From: Alphaproteobacteria bacterium UBA1303
Lineage (GTDB): Bacteria; Pseudomonadota; Alphaproteobacteria; Micropepsales; Micropepsaceae
NCBI GenBank assembly: GCA_002307315.1
Contig: DBTZ01000008.1
Span: 1 to 7,053 of the forward strand
DNA: 7,053 nucleotides
Direction: 5' to 3'
Shown here: in pieces, positions 1 to 5,492 of the stretch
How the letters are laid out: each line of letters starts with the position of its first letter
How positions within the stretch are numbered: position 1 is the stretch's first letter
The notes under the pieces: generated by a model
The model's input: the letters and a program-made list of their open reading frames with translations, nothing else
Told to the model about the DNA's origin: nothing
The model's database searches: none
Position numbers and translations under genes: made by a program

Positions 1-625
1 CTTCCGGAATGCCGGCTTCGACCTTACCCACCATGTCGCCGCCCACGTCGGCACCCTTGGTGAAGATGCCGCCGCCGAGACGGGCAAACACCGAGATCAG
101 CGAAGCGCCGAAGCCCAACGCCACCAGCGAGTCGACGATCTGACGGCCTTGATGCGGATCTTCGAGGCTGAGACCGAGGCCATGTGTGAGGAAAGTGTAG
201 TAACCGGCAACGCCGAGGAGGCCGAGACCGGCGACCAAGAGACCGGTTACCGCACCGGAACGAAACGCCAACGTCAAGCCGGACGATAGGCCATGCCGCG
301 ACGCTTCGGCCGTGCGCACGTTGGCACGAACCGAGACGTTCATACCGACGAAGCCAGCCGCACCAGACAAAACCGAGCCGACCAAAAAGCCGACGGCGAC
401 TTCCCAGCCCAAGAAAATGAACGCCAGCGCGAAGATCACGACGCCGACGACGGTGATGGTGAGATACTGGCGGCTGAGATACGCAGACGCGCCTTCCTGA
501 ATGGCGGCGGCGATTTCTTGCATCCGCTCGTTACCCGGGCTTTTGCCCATCACCCAGCGGACAGTCAGCCCGCCGTACAGCAGAGACAGAACTCCGCATG
601 CTAGAATGATTGCCAAGTTACTCAT
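1..625 (-). CDS. hppA: Membrane-bound proton-translocating pyrophosphatase, N-terminal part (runs off the left edge)
   Basis: This is the start of an integral inner-membrane pump that hydrolyses pyrophosphate and moves H+ (or Na+) out of the cytoplasm. I translated 208 residues from the ATG at 625-623. They begin MSNLAIILACGVLSLLYGG and include hydrophobic segments near residues 3-25, 55-75, 77-97, 125-150 and 165-182. The family PPi/Mg-binding signature is at 193-203 (DVGGDMVGKVE, with D193, D197, K201 and E203), preceded by GGGIFTKGA and followed by AGIPE. The usual fourth residue of that signature is Ala; here it is Gly. Families run about 670-720 residues, so roughly 70% lies outside the window. 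The residues that separate K+-dependent from K+-independent enzymes are not visible. The start is supported by GAGGAA a few bases upstream. It lies downstream of thiL and the small secreted gene on the same strand. The family assignment is secure. Confidence 0.97.
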   Translation of the reverse strand, partial: MSNLAIILACGVLSLLYGGLTVRWVMGKSPGNERMQEIAAAIQEGASAYLSRQYLTITVVGVVIFALAFIFLGWEVAVGFLVGSVLSGAAGFVGMNVSVRANVRTAEASRHGLSSGLTLAFRSGAVTGLLVAGLGLLGVAGYYTFLTHGLGLSLEDPHQGRQIVDSLVALGFGASLISVFARLGGGIFTKGADVGGDMVGKVEAGIPE

Positions 626-696
626 TGTTTCCTCATTTCCGATTTGAACGTTCCAAGGCCGGTGTCGAGCACCGCATTCGTGTGGCAGTTTCGTTA

Positions 697-728
697 CATC
701 TTCCTGCGCCTTTTGGGGTCGGAAGATG
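697..728 (-). repeat. 8-bp perfect inverted repeat in the hppA leader
   Basis: Read on the minus strand, CATCTTCC (704-697 complement, arms at 721-728 and 697-704) pairs perfectly with GGAAGATG across a 16-base loop. It sits in the 126-base gap between the small secreted gene and hppA, about 70 bases before the hppA start. A smaller hairpin (CGGTG/CACCG, 660-674) lies nearer the start codon. Neither is followed by a T run, so they do not look like terminators. They could be a transcription-factor site or an RNA structure in the hppA leader. I saw no convincing -35/-10 pair in the rest of 626-751. Confidence 0.4.
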
Positions 729-751
729 CCAAATGCCGGCTACTTACGCAA

Positions 752-1300
752 TTAATGGCTGCTATCTTTTTCATGTTGCGATGTCGCGGGGGGGGAGGAT
801 TTCCCCTTGCCATCGCCCGCACTGCTTGCGGCAGGGGCCGGTTCGTCGGCCTGTTCTTCGAACATTCGGCCGTCCGGCGGCGGGTGCAAAGGTGCGAATT
901 TCACGTCAATAAAGACCAGTTTCACTACGTTCCGGGCGCCGACAATACGCCTGATTACGGCCGCAAGGCGTTCGGCCAATGCAGTTTTATCAACTTTTTT
1001 CGGATCGTCCGGCAAACTGACGCAGGATCGATAGACGTCGCGCACCAGGGCATCCTGAACGAATGCCAACTTCCCGCGTAAAACTTGCGAAGCCCCCGCC
1101 GATGGCGTGACGGCGATCGAGGCAATATACTGGTAGCCGAGAAATTCCCCGCCGACGCTGACCGGCGCGATAAGAAACGGCATCTGGACTTCGGTCGGTG
1201 GCGGCTTACCGCCCTTCTTCGTTTGCTGGTTGGTTTCTGTAGCAACCGAAGGTTGCAATACACACGCCCAAAAAATCGCGAGCATAAGAATGCGGCGCAT
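752..1300 (-). CDS. Small secreted protein of unknown function, FliL-like pattern
   Basis: I do not recognise a named family for this 182-residue protein. Residues 1-20 form a signal peptide (RR, then a hydrophobic core, ending PSVA before TET), so the product is probably periplasmic. Residues 21-37 are a basic, proline-rich linker. Residues 40-136 look like one folded domain: a strand, GGEFLGYQYIASIAV, then LRGKLAFVQDALVRDVYR, an acidic spacer (SLPDDP), a helix (KTALAERLAAVIRRIVG) and a final strand (VVKLVFIDVKFAP). That strand, 'x-x-D-A-L', helix, strand order resembles the C-terminal domain of FliL-type flagellar stator proteins; this is inference. Residues 137-182 are low-complexity, rich in Pro, Ala, Ser and Lys, and include a run of eight C (plus-strand G at 788-795). 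It lies 37 bases after thiL and 126 before hppA on the same strand. The ATG at 1300 is the first possible start after an in-frame stop. Confidence 0.8.
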   Translation of the reverse strand: MRRILMLAIFWACVLQPSVATETNQQTKKGGKPPPTEVQMPFLIAPVSVGGEFLGYQYIASIAVTPSAGASQVLRGKLAFVQDALVRDVYRSCVSLPDDPKKVDKTALAERLAAVIRRIVGARNVVKLVFIDVKFAPLHPPPDGRMFEEQADEPAPAASSAGDGKGKSSPPATSQHEKDSSH

Positions 1301-1318
1301 TTTGCCAAATCCGACGAA

Positions 1319-1326
1319 TCACCTCC
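1319..1326 (-). promoter_or_regulatory. Near-perfect Shine-Dalgarno placed unusually far from the start
   Basis: The minus strand carries GGAGGTGA, a full match to the 16S anti-Shine-Dalgarno. It lies just after the thiL stop and 18 bases before the ATG at 1300. Normal spacing would be about 5-9 bases. The TGA inside it is an in-frame stop for the downstream gene, so no earlier start in that frame exists. It probably still serves the small secreted gene, but the spacing is odd. Confidence 0.5.
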
Positions 1327-1337
1327 ATCTAGTTTTA

Positions 1338-2288
1338 TCAGAAATGGGAGAACCCGGCGCGCGGAACCGCGATCGCCCCGTCCCGCCCGTTCAGGGTCAC
1401 ACCCCGTCCGGCTTCCACCCGGCCGAGTCGGACGACAGGGACCCCAGCCAGCGCGGCCGCCTTCAGCGCCGCATCTTCAGAAGGTGCGGTAAAGGCTATC
1501 TCGTAATCGTCGCCGCTTGTCGCGGCGCGGACGCACGACGCCTCATCATCGCCCCACCACGCCATTAACGCCGGCGATAGCGGAATGGCACCGGCATCGA
1601 CCACGATCCCTACGCCCGATACCTCGGCAATATGGCCGAGATCGGCGATCAGCCCATCCGAGACATCGAGCGCTGCCGAAGCGACGCCGCGCAGAAGCAA
1701 TCCCAACGGAAGACGCGGGGTCGGAAGACGGTAGCGAGAAACAAGGTATGAATCGGCTCCGCCGGATTGCAGGACTTCCAAACCGGCGCCAGCATCGCCT
1801 ATCGTTCCGCTGACGAAAACGATGTCGCCGGGGCGCGCCCCGGCGCGACGCAACATCGCTCCCGTCGGGGTAAACCCCAACGCAGTGACCGACAGCGTCA
1901 GCGGCCCCGGCGTGGAAGTGGTGTCGCCCCCCAACAGTGCGATGCCGAAAGTTTTCTGATCTTCGGCAAGGCCGCGGGCAAACGCGTTCAGCCAATCGCC
2001 GTCGATTCGTTTCGGCAGCGACAGCGCCAGAAGATAACCGTGCGGTTCGGCGCCCTTGGCCGCGAGGTCGGAGAGGTTTACCCTAAGCGCCTTCCTGGCG
2101 ACTGTATCGGGTGGATCGTCGGGAAGGAAATGCACGCCCTCGACCAGCGCGTCCGTGGTGACGATCAAGTCGAATCCGGCACGCGGCGGAACAACGGCGG
2201 CATCGTCGGTGAGGTTCAAACCGCCCTCGCCCGAGAGCGGCGCAAACAGCTTGGCGATAAGTTCGAATTCGGAGGGACGGTCGGACAC
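1338..2288 (-). CDS. thiL: Thiamine-monophosphate kinase
   Basis: ThiL phosphorylates thiamine monophosphate with ATP to give thiamine diphosphate, the active cofactor, in the cytoplasm. The 316 residues match the usual family length of about 315-330. Family motifs are in order: DDAA at 28-31, TTDALVEGVHF at 44-54, NLSDLAAKGAEP at 71-82, GGDTTS at 120-125, DVSDGL at 208-213 and SGDDYE at 258-263. These supply the Mg/ATP and substrate site of the PurM/ThiL fold. I chose the GTG at 2288: it has GCGAGG nine bases upstream, and the predicted transcription start near 2318 would leave a 30-base leader. A GTG at 2318 would lengthen the protein by ten residues but would sit at the transcript end. In many alphaproteobacteria thiL follows nusB; here the upstream gene is a lipoprotein hydrolase. 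All motifs are intact and the assignment is secure. Confidence 0.96.
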   Translation of the reverse strand: MSDRPSEFELIAKLFAPLSGEGGLNLTDDAAVVPPRAGFDLIVTTDALVEGVHFLPDDPPDTVARKALRVNLSDLAAKGAEPHGYLLALSLPKRIDGDWLNAFARGLAEDQKTFGIALLGGDTTSTPGPLTLSVTALGFTPTGAMLRRAGARPGDIVFVSGTIGDAGAGLEVLQSGGADSYLVSRYRLPTPRLPLGLLLRGVASAALDVSDGLIADLGHIAEVSGVGIVVDAGAIPLSPALMAWWGDDEASCVRAATSGDDYEIAFTAPSEDAALKAAALAGVPVVRLGRVEAGRGVTLNGRDGAIAVPRAGFSHF

Positions 2289-2317
2289 TGACAAATACCT
2301 CGCCTCATGCAGAACCA

Positions 2318-2334
2318 CTTACGATATTATATCG
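2318..2334 (-). promoter_or_regulatory. Predicted thiL promoter: perfect -10 inside a dyad
   Basis: The minus strand reads TATAAT at 2331-2326, an exact sigma-70 -10 hexamer, in otherwise GC-rich DNA. It lies inside the dyad CGATA-TTA-TATCG (2322-2334). No good -35 hexamer occurs at 16-18 bases (the 17-base position reads CGTGTG), so the promoter may need an activator or be weak. The predicted transcript start is near 2318, giving a leader of about 30 bases. That is too short to hold a TPP riboswitch. Confidence 0.5.
2322..2334. repeat. Dyad CGAT-N5-ATCG over the thiL -10 box
   Basis: CGATATTATATCG has perfect 5-bp arms around a 3-base centre. The same CGAT-N5-ATCG layout recurs at 3390-3402, again enclosing TATAAT. 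A candidate repressor site; see also 2352-2364. Confidence 0.4.
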
Positions 2335-2351
2335 AGGGGTTCTCGCAACAC

Positions 2352-2364
2352 ACGATCAAATCGT
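2352..2364. repeat. Second dyad upstream of thiL (ACGAT-CAA-ATCGT)
   Basis: Perfect 5-bp arms, centred 30 bases (about three helical turns) from the dyad at 2322-2334 and sharing its CGAT/ATCG half-sites with a shorter spacer. It lies in the -35 to -45 zone of the predicted thiL promoter. A third short palindrome, TGTCGACA, is at 2380-2387. No T run follows any of them, so they are not terminators of the hydrolase gene. Confidence 0.35.
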
Positions 2365-2408
2365 ATTACCCTATTTTGCTGTCGACATGAACTCCCTCGC
2401 GCTCGCTT

Positions 2409-3365
2409 TCATTTTCGCTTGCACGTGCCGTGGATGATCCCCCGCCCGATCCACACCTCCACCGTTTTCCAAACGTCCACAGCTTCGAGGTCGCGCAAGA
2501 GCATATGATAGCCGTGGGGAAATACGTGCGCCTCGACACAAGCTCCGAATTCCTTGATCACCGCCTCGGTAGGCTTTGCCGGCACGATCTGATCGCGCGC
2601 GCCATAGAGAAACAGAATCGGCGGCGGATGGTTTAGCCGCATAGGGGCCGCGCGAGCATCATCCATCAGTTCGGCAAGGCCCCATATTGCATCGGCGCGC
2701 GTGCGTTTATGCACAAGGATATCGCGCGAATAGGCGCGCAACATCTGAATGTTGTCGGACGGCCAGATCTTCAGTCCCTTGCCGGTGAGCCACATATCGG
2801 GCGCAATATGGGCGGTCAGCCATAATGCGGCTTGGTAGGTCCACGGCATGTCGCCCCGGCCCCACACCGCAGGTGCCACCAGGATGACGCCGTCCGCCGG
2901 CACCCCTTGAGGCAGTGCCGACAGCACCACCGCCCCGCCCATGCTTTCGCCCAATACGAACACCGGCACACCGGGATGCCGGGCGCGCACCACGGCGACA
3001 AATTCCCGCAAATCCTGCCGCATTGTCTCGCCACCCGGCCACAAGCCCAGCATGGGTGCATTGCCGAAGCCGCGTTGATCGTAGGCATAGGTTTTAATGC
3101 CGTGCTTCGCCCACCACGTCGCCGGCATGTCGAAAGCATTGGAATAATCGCCCATGCCGTGCAGCGCCACGATAACCGAGTGCGGATTGTCGTCACCCCA
3201 TTGGCGCAGCGGCAACCGCATCCCGTCGCGGCTGACGAATGCCGCGTCCCGGATGGCCGGAGACAAGTTTTCCAACCCAACGGGCGCGATTACCGGCGCA
3301 CAGGAGGCCAACGCCAGAAATAATAGGACAACAACCCGCCGCAGCATCGACACTCTGCTTTCCAT
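2409..3365 (-). CDS. Lipoprotein alpha/beta hydrolase (monoacylglycerol lipase / lysophospholipase-like)
   Basis: This is a 318-residue serine hydrolase of the Hydrolase_4 (PldB/monoglyceride-lipase-like) type, which probably cleaves acyl esters of lipids; the true substrate cannot be read from sequence. Residues 7-22 are a lipoprotein signal (MLRR, hydrophobic core, lipobox LASC with Cys22), so the enzyme is likely anchored in a membrane facing the periplasm. Visible catalytic features are the oxyanion motif HGMG at 69-72, DQRGFG at 96-101, the nucleophile elbow GESMG with Ser141, acid Asp258 in GARDQIVP, and His287 in GYHML. The triad is complete. The longest start (ATG 3365) lacks a clear ribosome site. 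The ATG at 3347 gives a cleaner signal peptide (Cys16) and may be the true start. It is divergent from the esterase at 3430, 64 bases away, and ends 120 bases before thiL. The fold is certain and the substrate is not. Confidence 0.9.
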   Translation of the reverse strand: MESRVSMLRRVVVLLFLALASCAPVIAPVGLENLSPAIRDAAFVSRDGMRLPLRQWGDDNPHSVIVALHGMGDYSNAFDMPATWWAKHGIKTYAYDQRGFGNAPMLGLWPGGETMRQDLREFVAVVRARHPGVPVFVLGESMGGAVVLSALPQGVPADGVILVAPAVWGRGDMPWTYQAALWLTAHIAPDMWLTGKGLKIWPSDNIQMLRAYSRDILVHKRTRADAIWGLAELMDDARAAPMRLNHPPPILFLYGARDQIVPAKPTEAVIKEFGACVEAHVFPHGYHMLLRDLEAVDVWKTVEVWIGRGIIHGTCKRK

Positions 3366-3429
3366 AACCGCTGTCGCTTAATGACGGAACGATTTATAAT
3401 CGACAAAAATCTGATCGAAGGAAAGCAGT
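3366..3429. promoter_or_regulatory. Divergent promoter region with a TATAAT-bearing dyad
   Basis: This 64-base gap serves both the lipoprotein hydrolase (minus) and the esterase (plus). The plus strand has a perfect TATAAT at 3395-3400, predicting a start near 3407. The minus strand of the same bases reads TATAAA (3398-3393), a possible -10 for the hydrolase. Both lie in the perfect dyad CGATT-TAT-AATCG at 3390-3402, so the two promoters may overlap and share one control site. Neither has a recognisable -35. GAAGGAAAG before 3430 is the esterase ribosome site. Confidence 0.45.
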
Positions 3430-5454
3430 ATGTCGTTCTTGAAATACTCGTTAATCGCCGCAATGTTGACGATTGGCATCGCTCTCGCCGCTTCGCCTGC
3501 AACGCCGCCGCTGCTCTATCCGACGTTTCAAGATCACATGGTGATCCAGCGCGACAAGCCGATCAATGTATGGGGCACGGCCGCACCCGGCGCAACGGTG
3601 AAGATCGCTATTTCAAGCGCCGATACCCCTCCATCGGACAAGCCGGGGGCGGTACGTCGCGACCTCGTCGGCGATGTTGTCTCGGCCGTCGCCGATGCCG
3701 ACGGCAAATGGCGGGGTACCCTGCCCGCCCGCCCCGCCGGCGGCGCCTATTTGCTCACCGCCAGCAGCGGCACAGCCGAACAGGTCGTCAAGGACGTGCT
3801 GTTCGGCGACGTCTATCTCTGCTCCGGCCAATCCAACATGGAAATGCCTGTGCTGCTGGCGTCGAGCTATTACGGCGAACTCTTTAGCGCGAAAAATGCA
3901 CTCATCCGCCTGATGCACGTTGCGCGCATTGCCTCGCCCACCCCGCGCGAGGGCTTGGGCGACGGCACGAAATGGGACGTCACCAGTCCCGAAACGGTAC
4001 GCGACTTCTCGGCCACCTGCTACATGTTCGGCCGCGACCTGCAACCCGACATCAAAATTCCGCTCGGCCTGATCGAAAGCGCCTGGGGCGGTTCGGCGAT
4101 CGAAGCCTGGCTTCCGGCCGACGCCTTGCGCACGCTCGGATACGGCCGCGATCTCGACGTGCTGAAAATCTATGCCCGCGATGCCGAGGCGGGCAAGGCG
4201 ACCTGGGACGCCATCGCCAAGGAATGGTGGCGCACCCACGATCCGGCAAGCATGGCCAAGCCGGCCTGGAGCGATCCGACGTTCGACGATTCATCCTGGC
4301 AGCAAGCCATACTCGTCGGTTCCTGGGAGAATTGGAACGTTGCCGCCCTGCAGCCCTTCGACGGCGTCGTCTGGTTTCGCAAAACAGTGAAGCTCACCGC
4401 AGAACAAGCCAAGGGCGAGGCGGTACTGGCACTTGGTCCGGTCGACGATTTCGATTCCACCTGGGTCAACGGCAAACAGATCGGCGGCGGCGAAGGCTAT
4501 TACACCAACCGCGTCTACACGATTCCCACCGGAACGCTGCATGAAGGCGACAACCTGATCGCCTTCGGGGTGCTCGATGTCGGCGGCGGAGGTGGTGCCT
4601 GGGGTCCGGCCGGAGCCAAGACCCTGACATTCGCCGACGGCTCAAAGCTGGTGCTCGATACCAATTGGCGCTATCGCATTGCCGCCGATCTGGCCACAGT
4701 CGGCGGCATGACGCATGCGCCCTGGGATCCCGCCAGCGGCACCGGCCAACTCTACAACGGCATGATCGATCCTTTGGGACCGATCGCGCTCAGAGGCATC
4801 GTTTGGTATCAAGGCGAGGCCAACACCTGGAACGCCGCAGCCTACGGCAAGGCCTTGAAAGCACTGGCGGCGAGCTGGCGGCAGCGATTCAATACCGATG
4901 CCGCCTTCCTCAACGTGCAGCTTCCCAACTACGGCGATTACCAAGTCAAGCCGACGGCTTCGCAGTGGGCGGATCTGCGCGAGCAGCAACAACAAGCAGC
5001 AGCGGAAATTCCCAATAGCGGCCTCGCCGTGACCATCGACATCGGCCAACGCGACAACATCCATCCCACCGACAAACAGAACGTCGGCAAAAGGCTGGCG
5101 CTGATCGCCAAGAAACTTATCTACGGCCAGGACACGGTGGCCGATGGTCCTCGCCCGGTGACCGCCGTGCGACAAGGCAAGAAGATCGTCGTCGCCTTCG
5201 ATCGGGATTTTGTCGTCTCCGAGGCCAACCGGCCGCTCGGCTTTCAACTCTGCGACGGGAAGACCTGTGCGTTCGTCGATGCCGTGGCTGAAGACCGCAA
5301 TGTCGAAATCGCCGCAACGACGAAGGCAAGCGAAGTGCGGTTCTGCTGGGCCGACAGTCCGATTTGCAACCTCTTCGGCGTCACCGGCCTGCCGGTCATT
5401 CCTTTCCGACTAACGATTACCGAAGCGACTAAAAAACCGAAAGCGACCCCATAA
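3430..5454 (+). CDS. Secreted sialate O-acetylesterase-family carbohydrate esterase
   Basis: This 674-residue protein belongs to the SASA/SGNH carbohydrate-esterase family, whose members remove O-acetyl groups from sialic acid or from plant polysaccharides such as xylan. Residues 1-21 are a signal peptide, so it acts in the periplasm or outside. A beta domain follows (LLYPTFQDHMVIQRDKPI, 28-45). The nucleophile block is GDVYLCSGQSNMEMP, with Ser135 in GQSNM. A further conserved block is GIVWYQGEANT (Gly462, Asn465), and the catalytic acid-base block is DNIH with Asp542 and His545. A jelly-roll, sugar-binding-like insert (about 280-415, DPTFDDSSW through VVWFRKTV and WVNGKQIGG) splits the catalytic domain, as in bacterial members of this family. 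A C-terminal beta domain (about 570-664) has two Cys pairs. The start is fixed by GAAGGAAAG seven bases before the ATG. No sialic-acid genes (nan) are nearby, so acetyl-polysaccharide is as likely a substrate as sialate. Confidence 0.92.
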   Translation: MSFLKYSLIAAMLTIGIALAASPATPPLLYPTFQDHMVIQRDKPINVWGTAAPGATVKIAISSADTPPSDKPGAVRRDLVGDVVSAVADADGKWRGTLPARPAGGAYLLTASSGTAEQVVKDVLFGDVYLCSGQSNMEMPVLLASSYYGELFSAKNALIRLMHVARIASPTPREGLGDGTKWDVTSPETVRDFSATCYMFGRDLQPDIKIPLGLIESAWGGSAIEAWLPADALRTLGYGRDLDVLKIYARDAEAGKATWDAIAKEWWRTHDPASMAKPAWSDPTFDDSSWQQAILVGSWENWNVAALQPFDGVVWFRKTVKLTAEQAKGEAVLALGPVDDFDSTWVNGKQIGGGEGYYTNRVYTIPTGTLHEGDNLIAFGVLDVGGGGGAWGPAGAKTLTFADGSKLVLDTNWRYRIAADLATVGGMTHAPWDPASGTGQLYNGMIDPLGPIALRGIVWYQGEANTWNAAAYGKALKALAASWRQRFNTDAAFLNVQLPNYGDYQVKPTASQWADLREQQQQAAAEIPNSGLAVTIDIGQRDNIHPTDKQNVGKRLALIAKKLIYGQDTVADGPRPVTAVRQGKKIVVAFDRDFVVSEANRPLGFQLCDGKTCAFVDAVAEDRNVEIAATTKASEVRFCWADSPICNLFGVTGLPVIPFRLTITEATKKPKATP

Positions 5455-5465
5455 CCGGCAAACCA

Positions 5466-5492
5466 AAAGTGGCGGCCGGATAGAGCCACCTT
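5466..5492 (-). terminator. Possible intrinsic terminator of mfd in the convergent gap
   Basis: On the minus strand AAGGTGGC (5492-5485) can pair with GCCACTTT (5473-5466) across an 11-base loop, eight pairs including one G-U, with TTTT at the 3' side of the stem. The stem starts on the first base after, and includes the last base of, the mfd stop. The T run is short, so it would be a weak terminator. On the plus strand only two T follow, so esterase transcripts are less likely to stop here. Confidence 0.4.

Noticed and set aside
293..604. Open frame on the plus strand opposite hppA
   Set aside because: It is antisense to clear HppA coding sequence; its Arg/Asp-rich composition is typical of a GC-rich shadow frame.
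660..674. Terminator between the small secreted gene and hppA
   Set aside because: The CGGTG/CACCG stem is only 5 bp and no T run follows on either strand.
955..1308. 117-residue frame starting at TTG 1308, better placed for the strong Shine-Dalgarno
   Set aside because: The product is Arg/Cys-rich with no signal peptide or domain pattern, whereas the 1300 frame encodes a sensible secreted protein.
2289..2318. TPP riboswitch before thiL
   Set aside because: The predicted leader is about 30 bases, and no TPP-aptamer core sequence is visible in the gap.
2322..2364. Intrinsic terminator of the lipoprotein hydrolase
   Set aside because: The hairpins are short and AT-rich with no T run after them; a promoter or operator role fits better.
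3613..4239. 208-residue open frame on the minus strand within the esterase
   Set aside because: It overlaps the nucleophile block of a strongly supported gene on the other strand and shows no motif of its own.
4642..5247. 201-residue open frame on the minus strand within the esterase
   Set aside because: Antisense to the GIVWYQGEANT and DNIH catalytic blocks; no recognisable domain.
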